Source of the DNA: JAEMQF01 sp963791595 | GTDB lineage: Bacteria > Pseudomonadota > Gammaproteobacteria > Burkholderiales > Burkholderiaceae_C | NCBI GenBank assembly: GCA_963791595.1 | Contig: CAWBTF010000001.1 | Coordinates: 1-64,000 of the forward strand | Direction of reading: 5' to 3' | DNA length: 64,000 bases | Part shown: in pieces, positions 57,090-64,000 of the stretch | Numbering within the stretch: position 1 is the first letter of the stretch | Layout: each line of letters begins with the position of its first letter | The notes under the pieces: generated by a model | Databases searched by the model: none | What the model was told of the DNA's origin: nothing | Seen by the model: the letters and a program-made list of their open reading frames with translations, nothing else | Made by a program: the position numbers and the translations under genes

Positions 57090-58343
57090 CTAAGCAACCT
57101 TCGCCGCGACCGGGCCCACGTCGCGCAGCAGGTTCTCGGCGATCGGTCCGCTGCGGCGCGCTTTCGCTTCGCGTTCGAGCTGGCGCTTCACGATGCGCCA
57201 GTCCAGATCCATGAACGAGAGCGGTTCCAGCGTGCCGTCGATCGCCTCGAGCAGCGTGCGTGTCAACGAGGCTTTCGTGATCGCGCGGCCGCCGAGCCCG
57301 GCGACCACCGTGTAGCCGGCCAGGTGCAAGCCCGAAAGAGCGACGCGCACGTCGGTCGAGACCACGCCGCCCAGGCCGACCGAAAAACTCTTCTCCAGCA
57401 CCACGACGCGCCAAGCGCCCTGCAACGCCTCGCGTACCGCGGCCAGCGGGAACGGACGGAACGACTGGATGCCCAGCACGCCGATCTTCACGCCGGTCTC
57501 GCGCATCTCGTCGATCGTGTCTTTCAGCGTGCCCAGCACCGAGCCGAGGGCGACGACGATCGTCTGCGCGTCGTCGATCCGGTAGCCGCGCACGAGGCCC
57601 CCCGACACGCGGCCGAAGCGCGCCTTGAACTCGTCGGCGATGCGTGGGATGACCTCGAGCGCCGACAACTGCTTCGCGTGCGCGAGGTAACGCACCTCCA
57701 TGAAGGCCTCGGGCCCGACCATCGCGCCGATCGACACCGGCTCGGCGGGGTCGAGCACCTGGCGCGGCTCGTACGGCGGGAGGAATGCGTCGACCTCGGA
57801 TTGAACCGGCATGTCGACGCGCTCGTAGGCATGCGTCAGGATGAACCCGTCCATGCACACCATCACCGGCATCGACAGCTCCTCGGCGAGCTTGAACGCC
57901 TGGATGTGCAGGTCCAGCGCTTCCTGGTTGTTCTCGGCGAAGAGCTGGATCCAGCCGCTGTCGCGCTGGCTCATCGAATCGCTGTGGTCGTTCCAGATGT
58001 TGATCGGCGCGCCGATCGCGCGGTTCGCGACCGTCATCACGATCGGCAGACCCAGGCCCGACGCGTTGTAGACGGCCTCGGCCATGTACAGCAGGCCCTG
58101 GCTCGCGGTGGCGGTGTAGGCGCGCGCGCCAGCGGCGGACGCGCCGATCGCCACGCTCATCGCGGCGAATTCGCTCTCGACGTTGATGAACTCGCACGGC
58201 GCAAGTGCACCGCTTTTCACCAATTCGCCCAGGCCTTCGACGATGTGCGTCTGCGGCGAGATCGGGTAGGCGCAGATCACTTCGGGGCGGCACAGCGCCA
58301 CCGCCTCGGCCACCGCGCGCGAGCCCTCAATCTGTTTGAGCAT
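57090..58343 (-). CDS. 2-oxoacid:acceptor oxidoreductase alpha subunit
   Basis: A 417-residue PorA-like subunit with the pyrimidine-binding domain at the N-terminus (SRAVAEAVALCRPEVICAYP, ISPQTHIVEGL, then NVESEFAAMSVAIGASAAGA and TATASQGLLYMAE) and the C-terminal domain (VVALGSVLGTLKDTIDEMRE, VLGIQSFRPFP, VLEKSFSVGLGG). Together with the beta and gamma subunits it forms the TPP enzyme that converts a 2-oxoacid and CoA to acyl-CoA. It overlaps the gamma gene by 17 bp. Substrate (pyruvate, phenylglyoxylate or another aryl/branched 2-oxoacid) is not fixed by sequence. Confidence 0.9.
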   Translation of the reverse strand: MLKQIEGSRAVAEAVALCRPEVICAYPISPQTHIVEGLGELVKSGALAPCEFINVESEFAAMSVAIGASAAGARAYTATASQGLLYMAEAVYNASGLGLPIVMTVANRAIGAPINIWNDHSDSMSQRDSGWIQLFAENNQEALDLHIQAFKLAEELSMPVMVCMDGFILTHAYERVDMPVQSEVDAFLPPYEPRQVLDPAEPVSIGAMVGPEAFMEVRYLAHAKQLSALEVIPRIADEFKARFGRVSGGLVRGYRIDDAQTIVVALGSVLGTLKDTIDEMRETGVKIGVLGIQSFRPFPLAAVREALQGAWRVVVLEKSFSVGLGGVVSTDVRVALSGLHLAGYTVVAGLGGRAITKASLTRTLLEAIDGTLEPLSFMDLDWRIVKRQLEREAKARRSGPIAENLLRDVGPVAAKVA

Positions 58344-58929
58344 GGGCCACCTCGCGCATTGCCTGCTTTACTGCCTCGAACGCCTCACTGGCCGCGGCGA
58401 CGTTCGCGTCAGCCAGCTTGGCGCTGAACTTGGCGTCGAACTTTTGACGAATGGCGTGGGCCACCGCACGCAGCTCGATCAACCCGCTGAGCGCGGCAAA
58501 GCCGCCCAGCAGCACCGCATTCGGCAGCGGCCGGCCGAGGTGCTTGAGCGCGATCTCGGTCGCCGGTACCGTCATCAGGCGCTCGGGTCGATAACGCTGT
58601 TCGATGTCGGCCAGACCCAATTGATGGAAGCTGCGTTTGCTGTTGATCAGCACAAAGCCGTCGGGCTGCAGGCCCTGGAACACGTCGACCTGGTGCAGCA
58701 GCGTCGGGTCTTGCACGATCAACACATCCGGCGCGAGGATCGGCTCGCGCAGGCGAATCTCGCGCTCGTCGATGCGGCAGAACGCGACCACCGGCGCGCC
58801 GGTGCGCTCCGAGCCGAAGCTTGGGAATGCCTGCGCATGCCGGCCCTGCTCGAACGCGGCGATCGACAGCATTTCCGCGGCCGTGACGACGCCTTGGCCG
58901 CCGCGGCCGTGGATGCGGATTTGCAGCAT
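58327..58929 (-). CDS. 2-oxoacid:acceptor oxidoreductase gamma subunit
   Basis: A 200-residue PorC-like subunit. The family motif is IRIHGRGGQGVVTAAEML at residues 4-21, followed by FPSFGSERTGAPVVAFCRI and DVLIVQDPTLL. It is the first gene of the minus-strand operon gamma-alpha-(repeat)-beta-flavoprotein. ATG at 58929. An FNR-like site lies 63 bp upstream, which fits an oxygen-sensitive enzyme made at low oxygen. Confidence 0.9.
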   Translation of the reverse strand: MLQIRIHGRGGQGVVTAAEMLSIAAFEQGRHAQAFPSFGSERTGAPVVAFCRIDEREIRLREPILAPDVLIVQDPTLLHQVDVFQGLQPDGFVLINSKRSFHQLGLADIEQRYRPERLMTVPATEIALKHLGRPLPNAVLLGGFAALSGLIELRAVAHAIRQKFDAKFSAKLADANVAAASEAFEAVKQAMREVAHAQTD

Positions 58930-58991
58930 GCAACGCGCTCCTGATGTCGCAATCGGAAGTGCCAGTATTCGCGTTAGGCGCGCGCGGCTCC

Positions 58992-59005
58992 TTGAGCCAT
59001 GTCAA
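58992..59005. promoter_or_regulatory. FNR-like palindrome TTGAGCCATGTCAA
   Basis: Nearly perfect TTGAN-N4-NTCAA, 63 bp ahead of the gamma-subunit ATG. It overlaps the last codon of the TVP38-family gene by four bases. Confidence 0.5.
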
Positions 59006-59670
59006 GCACGCGGCCGGCGGCGCATCACCAGGAACGCATAGGCCGCAAATGCCAACGCGCAAGCCGCGAAAAGCGCGGCCTGCCAAGCCCACGGCAACGC
59101 CGGAAAGTACGCAAACAGCAGCGCGAACGGCGCGCCGCCGATCGCCGTGGACAGCGCGTTGGCCAACGCCGTGGTCTTGCGGCTGAACAGGCCGAGCACG
59201 CACGACAGGATGTCCACCGGAAACGTCATGCGCAGCGCGATCAAAGAAAGCAATGGGTGGCGTGGATGCAGCAGCCGGTCGATCTGCGCGTATCGCGCAA
59301 CGCCGGGAAACAGGCGCAGCAGCGGCGCGCGCAGGTGGCGGCCCAGTCCGAACGCCAGCGCCGCGCCGGCCACCCAGCCCAGCAGCAGCAGTGCGGCCGT
59401 GCTCCACGGCCCCCACAGCAGCACCGCGAACGGCGCGAGCGCGAGGTTGCTGAACAGCGGCAGCACGACCGCCAGCGCCGTGCTCGCGACGAACAGCACA
59501 GCGCCCAGCACGCCGTGCCCGGACAGCGCTTCGACGATCGGCGTGGCATAGGTGCGCGCCAGCACGATCGCCAGGGCGAACAGCACCAGCCCCCAGGCCA
59601 GCGGACGCAGCGAGGACAGCAGATTGCTGCGGCTCAGCGGGTTGTCGCGGGAATCGGCGAGGGTGGTCAT
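59002..59670 (-). CDS. TVP38/TMEM64 (DedA-like) family membrane protein
   Basis: A 222-residue inner-membrane protein with five or six hydrophobic segments. The VTT/SNARE-associated domain is marked by LALAPFAVLLWGPWSTAALL with GWVAGAALAFGLGRHLRAPL and by LIALRMTFPVDILSCVLGLF, matching the G-x-x-x-G and R-x-x-P-x-x-P-x-x-x-x-N-like patterns of TVP38 proteins, though the second is degenerate (FPVD). ATG at 59670. It lies upstream of the oxidoreductase operon on the same strand, with the FNR-like box at its 3' end. Lipid scrambling or envelope homeostasis is suggested for the family. Confidence 0.82.
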   Translation of the reverse strand: MTTLADSRDNPLSRSNLLSSLRPLAWGLVLFALAIVLARTYATPIVEALSGHGVLGAVLFVASTALAVVLPLFSNLALAPFAVLLWGPWSTAALLLLGWVAGAALAFGLGRHLRAPLLRLFPGVARYAQIDRLLHPRHPLLSLIALRMTFPVDILSCVLGLFSRKTTALANALSTAIGGAPFALLFAYFPALPWAWQAALFAACALAFAAYAFLVMRRRPRA

Positions 59671-59736
59671 GGTCAAGTCCGGCGGCACTCGGAAGCCGCA
59701 CCGCGTGAATGATGAGCTCGGTACCCGCGCTCCAGC

Positions 59737-59750
59737 TTGGTCCAGGTCAA
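59737..59750. promoter_or_regulatory. FNR-like motif TTGGTCCAGGTCAA
   Basis: TTGGT-N4-GTCAA, 67 bp ahead of the TVP38-family ATG. Together with 59794-59807 it sits in the divergent region between that gene and the cytochrome c gene. Confidence 0.45.
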
Positions 59751-59793
59751 GACACGGACAGCGGCCGATTTGCAGCGGCAAGCGCGAGCCGCC

Positions 59794-59807
59794 TTGTCCG
59801 AGATCAA
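59794..59807. promoter_or_regulatory. FNR-like motif TTGTCCGAGATCAA
   Basis: TTGTC-N4-ATCAA, 78 bp ahead of the TTG start proposed for the cytochrome c gene. Confidence 0.4.
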
Positions 59808-59884
59808 GCTGGGTGCACGGCTTCGATGTCACGCTTTGCGCGATGGAGTGTGCAAGATGAGCAACACCATCAAGGACTTGGCTC

Positions 59885-60256
59885 TTGGCGAGCAGCGCAA
59901 TGCTTTGCGCATTGGCGGGCGCACTGCTCAGCGGTTCTCCGGTCTCGCGCGCCCAGACCCCATCGCGCGGCGAGTTGCTGTACTCCACGCATTGCGTCGC
60001 CTGCCACACCGCACAAATGCATTGGCGCGACAAGAAGCTGGCGACCGACTGGGCGACCCTTGAAGCGCAGGTGCGCCGCTGGCAGACTGAGGCCAAGCTC
60101 GCATGGACTGAAGACGACATCGCCGACGTGACGCGCTACCTGAACCAGGTCTTCTATCGCTTCGTCGAGGCGCGACGCAGCAGCGCGCGCCCCCGCGGGG
60201 ACTCATTCAGCGTCGTCGTGGTCCCGGTCTTTGCGGCAGCCCTCGAAGGTCAGTAG
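59885..60256 (+). CDS. Small periplasmic cytochrome c
   Basis: A 123-residue class I-like cytochrome. The haem site is CVACH (Cys37-Cys40-His41) in YSTHCVACHTAQMHWRD. A signal peptide precedes it, cleaved after SRA. WATLEAQVRRWQTEAKLAWTEDDI and DVTRYLNQVFYRF follow, a pattern seen in cytochromes linked to sulfide/sulfite or peroxidase modules. The start is the TTG at 59885, chosen because AAGGA lies eight bases upstream; an ATG five codons on would shorten the signal peptide. The last 54 bp overlap the convergent di-haem peroxidase gene, so the Val/Ala-rich tail may be an artefact of a missed stop. Confidence 0.75.
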   Translation: MASSAMLCALAGALLSGSPVSRAQTPSRGELLYSTHCVACHTAQMHWRDKKLATDWATLEAQVRRWQTEAKLAWTEDDIADVTRYLNQVFYRFVEARRSSARPRGDSFSVVVVPVFAAALEGQ

Positions 60257-61852
60257 CGCCTGTCCGCTGGGCACCGCCTGCGGGATCTTGCGGCACAACT
60301 GGTCGGGCCGCGCTTTGGGGTCGAGCAATCCATCGCGGACGAATGCGAGCAGATCCTCGAACTCTTGCTCCCTCAAGTCGATCGGTGTATTCAGGCGCGG
60401 GTCAAGCGTTGCGAGCACGGGCTCGATCGGCCCGAGACGCTGGCGCAGGTCGCGGTCGACGCCGGCGCGTCGAGGGTCGTAGTGGCGTGCCGACTTCCGC
60501 ACATCCAAGTGGTGGCGGATCGCGTCTTCCAGCCGCGTGAACGCGCCGTTGTGGAAGAACGCCGGCTGCAACGCCACGTTGCGCAGCGGCGAGCTGCGGA
60601 ACTTGTAGCGGTCGGCGGGATTGCCGGTGATCTGCTCGAGCCCGAAGTCTTCGTTCTCGCCGGGTCCGTCGAAAATCACGTTGCCCTTGCCGACCCCGAA
60701 GGCGGCAGGTGCGATCTGCGGCACGCCGATGTTGTGCATCTCGAAGTTGCTGAACATCTCGTTGGATTGCCCTGCGACCGCATGACACGCGACACAATTG
60801 GCCTTGCCGAAGAACAGCAACGCGCCGCGCTCCTGCGATTCGGTGAGTGCGTTGCGCTCGCCGCGCGCGTAGCGGTCGATCGGGGCATTGGCGCGAACCA
60901 GCGTGAACTCGAACTCGGCGATCGCGCGGCCGACCATGCTGAAGTCGATCGGCGCGCCGCCACGGACCTCGGGAAACAGCTTTCCGAACAGCCTGCGGTA
61001 TTCGGGCGTCATGTTGAGGCGCGCAAGCACCGTCTGGCGTATCGGTTCATTGCGGAACCCGGAACCGTCGGGCGGCGGGACCGTGGCCCCGTCGCCATCG
61101 TCGAACTGGTCGAAGCGCGGCCCGATCGTTCCCCTCGTGCCGGTGAAACCGGCCATCTCGACGAGTTCGGTCGACGGGATATGGGCCTGAGCGACCAGCA
61201 AGTACTCGATCTTGGGATCGTTCGGGCGGAACTTGGCGGACGTTGATGTGGCCGTACCTTCGGGCGGCGGGAAGTCGAATCCCTGGCTGTTTTCGAACGG
61301 ATTGCCGCTCGGCGCGGAGAAGCGACCGTTCCACATGAGCTTGGGAAAGAAGGCGGTATTCACGACCAACGGGCTGCGCCGTTGGTTGCGCGGGCCGGCC
61401 CGGTGCGGACCGACGATGCCGTTGTTCTGCACGCCGATCGCGATCGACTGCGTGTCGCCGAATCCCGCGGCCGGCGAGTGGCATCCGGCGCAGGCGTTGT
61501 CACCGTGCAGCGCAATCGTGGTATCGAAGAACAGCATGCGGCCCAGGTCGGCGAGCTGAGAGCCGACCTTGCGGCCAAGGAACTGAGGTGTCTCCAGCTT
61601 CGATTCGATCCGGCCGGTGAAGCCATGCCGTCGCAGTGCGGCGGCGAGCGATTCGTCCTGGGGTCGCTGCTGCGCCAGCGCAGTGACGCGGCCCTGGGCT
61701 TCCTGCGTCACCAATGGCGTGTCGGCCGCGCCTCCACCGCAGGAAGCAAGCGCGAATGCGCCAAACACGCACGCCGCACTTGTCAACGCACGAGACATGC
61801 GTGGGGACAGATGCAGGCGGGTGCCGACGAGTGACAGTTCTGATGGATTCAT
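60203..61852 (-). CDS. Di-haem cytochrome c peroxidase / MauG family lipoprotein
   Basis: A 549-residue protein of the CcpA/MauG family. Two haem-binding sites are present, CAGCH at 121-125 and CVACH at 353-357, in the order expected for the peroxidatic and electron-transfer haems. MLFFDTTIALHGDNACAGCH and SPLRNVALQPAFFHNGAF are conserved surroundings. The N-terminus is a lipoprotein signal with Cys38 in ALASCGGG, so it is anchored to a membrane. It is much longer than classical CcpA (about 330), with inserts at 180-300. ATG at 61852 has GAGGAG five bases upstream. The adjacent cytochrome c may be its electron donor. Confidence 0.88.
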   Translation of the reverse strand: MNPSELSLVGTRLHLSPRMSRALTSAACVFGAFALASCGGGAADTPLVTQEAQGRVTALAQQRPQDESLAAALRRHGFTGRIESKLETPQFLGRKVGSQLADLGRMLFFDTTIALHGDNACAGCHSPAAGFGDTQSIAIGVQNNGIVGPHRAGPRNQRRSPLVVNTAFFPKLMWNGRFSAPSGNPFENSQGFDFPPPEGTATSTSAKFRPNDPKIEYLLVAQAHIPSTELVEMAGFTGTRGTIGPRFDQFDDGDGATVPPPDGSGFRNEPIRQTVLARLNMTPEYRRLFGKLFPEVRGGAPIDFSMVGRAIAEFEFTLVRANAPIDRYARGERNALTESQERGALLFFGKANCVACHAVAGQSNEMFSNFEMHNIGVPQIAPAAFGVGKGNVIFDGPGENEDFGLEQITGNPADRYKFRSSPLRNVALQPAFFHNGAFTRLEDAIRHHLDVRKSARHYDPRRAGVDRDLRQRLGPIEPVLATLDPRLNTPIDLREQEFEDLLAFVRDGLLDPKARPDQLCRKIPQAVPSGQALLTFEGCRKDRDHDDAE

Positions 61853-62002
61853 ACAGGCTCCTCTGTTTGGCACGATCACGGCTGGAGTGCAGCGCGTTTG
61901 CTGCCATTCGACCGGGCTGCTCGCTCCCGCCGCGACGATTGCGTGCAAGGCTGCCTACGCTACTCGGTTGCCCGGCACGGGCCAACGGTTCTCGCTCGAA
62001 AT

Positions 62003-62016
62003 TTGATGCAGATCAG
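62003..62016. promoter_or_regulatory. FNR-like motif TTGATGCAGATCAG
   Basis: TTGAT-N4-ATCAG, one base off the canonical FNR site. It lies 151 bp ahead of the peroxidase ATG and 214 bp from the hydrogenase ATG. Confidence 0.5.
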
Positions 62017-62108
62017 ACCTTCACCGCGACGGTGATGCTTGACGGAATGAGTCTTCCGCGGCTGCGTAAGCTCCGGCGCAAACGCCGCGGTGCCGCGTCG
62101 CTCTTTCG

Positions 62109-62122
62109 TTGATCTGGATCAG
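62109..62122. promoter_or_regulatory. FNR-like motif TTGATCTGGATCAG
   Basis: TTGAT-N4-ATCAG, 108 bp ahead of the hydrogenase small-subunit ATG. It has the same single mismatch as the site at 62003. Confidence 0.5.
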
Positions 62123-62229
62123 CACGGCGCGCGACCGGCGGTTCACACTGTCTCAAGTGGATGCCGCACGCTTGATGACAAGTTGCGCAGCATTGGGTCA
62201 CCAACATCCCGACCAACAAGGGGACGCCC

Positions 62230-63327
62230 ATGACCGAGACCTTCTACGAAGTCATGCGCCGGCAGGGCATCACCCGCCGCAGCTACCTGAAGTTCTGCAG
62301 CCTGACCGCGGCGTCGCTTGGTTTGGCGCCATCGTTCGCGCCGCAGATCGCGCATGCGCTCGAGACCAAGCCGCGCACGCCGGTGTTGTGGCTGCACGGG
62401 CTGGAGTGCACCTGCTGCACCGAATCGTTCATCCGCTCGGCGCACCCGCTCGCGAAAGACGTGGTGCTGTCGATGATCTCGCTCGACTACGACGACACGA
62501 TCATGGCCGCCGCCGGCCACCAGGCCGAGGCCGCTCTCGAGCAGGTGATGAAGGACTACAAGGGCAACTACATCCTCGCCTGCGAGGGCAACCCGCCGCT
62601 CGGCGAAGACGGCATGTACTGCATGCCCGGCGGCAAGCCCTTCGTCGAGAAGCTCAAGCATGTCGCAAAGGACGCGAAGGCGATCATCGCCTGGGGCTCG
62701 TGCGCGTCTTGGGGCTGCGTGCAGGCGGCGAAGCCGAACCCGACGACCGCGGTGCCGATTGACAAGGTGATCACCGACAAGCCGATCGTCAAGGTGCCGG
62801 GCTGTCCGCCGATCCCCGAAGTGATGACCGCCGTCGTGACCTACATCGCGACGTTCGACCGCCTGCCCGAGCTCGACCGCCAGGGCCGGCCGAAGATGTT
62901 CTACAGCCAGCGCATCCACGACAAGTGCTATCGGCGCCCGCACTTCGACGCCGGCCAGTTCGTCGAGAAGTGGGACGACGAAGGCGCGAAGGCGGGCTAC
63001 TGCCTGTACAAGGTCGGCTGCAAGGGGCCGACGACGTACAACGCGTGTTCGACGACGCGCTGGAACGAAGGCGTGTCGTTCCCCATCGGTTCCGGCCACG
63101 GCTGCATCGGCTGCTCGGAAGACGGGTTCTGGGACAAGGGCTCGTTCTACGAGCGCCTGACCAACATCACGCAGTTCGGCATTGAAGCGAACGCCGACAA
63201 GGTGGGCCTGGTCGTCGCCGGTGCCACCGGCGCTGCGGCGGTGGCGCACGCTGCGGTGAGCGCGATCAAACGTGCCTCGGATCGCGGCAAGGCCGAGGCT
63301 GAGACGAGCAACCAGGCGGAGCACTGA
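62230..63327 (+). CDS. hupS: [NiFe] hydrogenase small subunit, O2-tolerant group 1d type
   Basis: A 365-residue small subunit of a membrane-bound uptake hydrogenase, carrying the Fe-S relay. The Tat signal is RRSYLKF at residues 16-22 and cleavage lies near residue 44. The proximal cluster has six cysteines, the mark of O2-tolerant enzymes: Cys60, Cys62 and Cys63 in ECTCCTE, Cys158 and Cys163 in GSCASWGC, plus one in VPGCPP. The extra pair, Cys62 and Cys163, correspond to mature positions 19 and 120 of E. coli Hyd-1. Medial and distal cluster ligands lie in HDKCYRR, GCKGPTTYNACSTTRWN and GHGCIGCSEDGFWDKG. A C-terminal hydrophobic segment anchors it. AAGGGGA precedes the ATG. The large-subunit gene follows after 2 bp. 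Confidence 0.95.
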   Translation: MTETFYEVMRRQGITRRSYLKFCSLTAASLGLAPSFAPQIAHALETKPRTPVLWLHGLECTCCTESFIRSAHPLAKDVVLSMISLDYDDTIMAAAGHQAEAALEQVMKDYKGNYILACEGNPPLGEDGMYCMPGGKPFVEKLKHVAKDAKAIIAWGSCASWGCVQAAKPNPTTAVPIDKVITDKPIVKVPGCPPIPEVMTAVVTYIATFDRLPELDRQGRPKMFYSQRIHDKCYRRPHFDAGQFVEKWDDEGAKAGYCLYKVGCKGPTTYNACSTTRWNEGVSFPIGSGHGCIGCSEDGFWDKGSFYERLTNITQFGIEANADKVGLVVAGATGAAAVAHAAVSAIKRASDRGKAEAETSNQAEH

Positions 63328-63329
63328 TC

Positions 63330-64000
63330 ATGGCCGTCATCGAAACCCAAGGCTTCAAGCTCGACAACAGCGGCAAGCGCATCGTCGTCGACCCGGTCAC
63401 GCGCATCGAGGGGCATTTGCGGGTCGAGGTCAATCTCGACGACAAGAACGTCATCCGCAATGCGGTCTCCACCGGCACGATGTGGCGTGGCCTCGAGGTC
63501 ATCCTCAAGGGCCGCGACCCGCGCGACGCGTGGGCGTTCACCGAGCGCATCTGCGGCGTGTGCACGGGCGTGCACGCGCTCACGTCGGTGCGCGCGGTCG
63601 AAGACGCGCTGAAGATCCGCATCCCCGACAACGCGAACATCATCCGCAACCTGATGCACGCGACGCTCTACGCGCAAGACCACCTGGTGCACTTCTACCA
63701 CCTGCACGCGCTCGACTGGGTCGACGTGGTGAGCGCACTGAAGGCGGACCCGAAGAAGACGTCGGAGCTCGCGCAATCGATCAGTTCATGGCCGCTGTCG
63801 TCGCCAGGATATTTTCGCGACCTGCAGAACCGGCTGAAGAAGTTCGTCGACTCGGGCCAGCTCGGGCCGTTCCGCAACGGCTACTGGGGGCACCCGGCGT
63901 ACAAGCTGCCGGCCGAGGCGAACCTGATGGCGGTGGCGCATTACCTCGAAGCGCTCGACTTCCAGAAAGACATCGTGAAGATCCAGACGATCTTCGGCGG
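63330..64000 (+). CDS. hupL: [NiFe] hydrogenase large subunit, 3'-partial (cut by window end)
   Basis: First 223 residues of the large subunit, which holds the Ni-Fe(CN)2CO site. The L1 motif is RICGVCTGVHA with Cys75 and Cys78, two of the four nickel ligands; the C-terminal pair lies outside the window. DPVTRIEGHLRVEVNLDD and GTMWRGLEVILKGRDPRDAW are the usual N-terminal blocks. ATG at 63330, two bases after the small-subunit stop. No frameshift is seen in the visible part. A b-type cytochrome and maturation genes are expected to follow beyond the window. Confidence 0.95.
   Translation, partial: MAVIETQGFKLDNSGKRIVVDPVTRIEGHLRVEVNLDDKNVIRNAVSTGTMWRGLEVILKGRDPRDAWAFTERICGVCTGVHALTSVRAVEDALKIRIPDNANIIRNLMHATLYAQDHLVHFYHLHALDWVDVVSALKADPKKTSELAQSISSWPLSSPGYFRDLQNRLKKFVDSGQLGPFRNGYWGHPAYKLPAEANLMAVAHYLEALDFQKDIVKIQTIFG

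Larger units (their letters stand above)
61853..62229. other. Divergent control region, 377 bp, with two FNR-like sites
   Basis: Gap between the peroxidase and hydrogenase genes. It holds the sites at 62003-62016 and 62109-62122 and no credible gene. No canonical sigma-54 promoter (TGGCAC-N5-TTGCA) was found, although hydrogenase operons often use one. Confidence 0.55.

Noticed and set aside
55623..58427. Plus-strand open frame of 934 codons across the oxidoreductase operon and the repeat
   Set aside because: It is open only because of high GC; it runs antisense to three recognised subunits and through the palindrome, with no domain similarity.
61853..62229. Sigma-54 promoter ahead of the hydrogenase genes
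   Set aside because: Looked for TGGCAC-N5-TTGCA because such operons often have it; only poor partial matches were found.
1..64000. CRISPR arrays, tRNA and rRNA genes, intact insertion sequences
   Set aside because: No evenly spaced short direct repeats, no cloverleaf or rRNA stretches, and no transposase-like protein were seen on either strand.

Overview
The window looks like chromosome of a GC-rich betaproteobacterium, probably of the order Burkholderiales. The grounds are very high GC with strong third-position G/C bias, an O2-tolerant group 1d-type [NiFe] hydrogenase, an arsC-acr3 arsenic operon, a beta-type RpoD paralogue, and frequent GTG/TTG starts with GTGA/ATGA gene overlaps. This placement is inferred from gene content; no 16S or other taxonomic marker is present. 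No tRNA, rRNA, CRISPR array or intact insertion sequence was seen.

Layout. 1-4.9 kb: DUF302 protein, MFS carrier, a DsrC/TusE-like sulfur-relay protein, a frameshifted FMN-dependent 2-hydroxyacid oxidase, an RraA-type aldolase and a rhomboid protease. 4.9-5.8 kb: a solitary Abi/HEPN defence candidate. 6.2-10.2 kb: a five-gene minus-strand operon (small secreted protein, OsmC, membrane fusion protein, FtsX permease, ATPase). 10.3-14.1 kb: sulfide:quinone oxidoreductase and a CopZ-like protein, divergent from a NarI-like cytochrome b plus a DsrK/HdrD-like iron-sulfur protein. 14.2-18.0 kb: phospholipase D lipoprotein, orphan lipoyl E2, acyl carrier protein and host-attachment protein. 18.1-18.6 kb: first copy of a large nested palindrome. 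18.7-23.1 kb: second ATPase/permease/fusion-protein exporter. 23.6-33.9 kb: hypothetical protein, a decayed B3/B4-domain gene, MoaD-like/BNR pair, rpoD paralogue, cbpAM, a flavin monooxygenase, and a YCII/MAPEG/ECF42-type sigma operon. 34.1-40.0 kb: a lipid-related run (ACP-acyl-AMP ligase, PlsC-type acyltransferase, alpha/beta hydrolase, frameshifted UbiA/MenA prenyltransferase, YihY). 40.2-47.7 kb: penicillin acylase, a secreted HAF/FnIII protein, and a membrane protein/cupredoxin/secreted HD-domain cluster. 48.3-51.1 kb: DUF1778-GNAT toxin-antitoxin, TfoX-N, arsC, acr3. 51.2-53.8 kb: P-type ATPase. 53.9-58.9 kb: 2-oxoacid:acceptor oxidoreductase operon interrupted by the second, inverted copy of the nested palindrome. 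59-64 kb: TVP38 protein, cytochrome c, di-haem peroxidase, hydrogenase small subunit and the start of the large subunit.

How it fits together. Eleven intergenic 14-bp motifs close to TTGAC-N4-GTCAA (FNR/ANR/DNR-like) lie mostly 35-110 bp ahead of start codons of the exporters, cytochrome b/HdrD pair, E2/ACP, cbpA, 2-oxoacid oxidoreductase, cytochrome c/peroxidase and hydrogenase genes. I read much of the window as a low-oxygen/redox-stress island joining H2, sulfide and 2-oxoacid electron donors to membrane and envelope functions. That regulatory reading is inference.

Several genes carry single-base frameshifts (near 2664, 14101, 24600, 38410-38975 and 45930). They may be real decay or residual sequencing/assembly errors; the sequence alone cannot decide.
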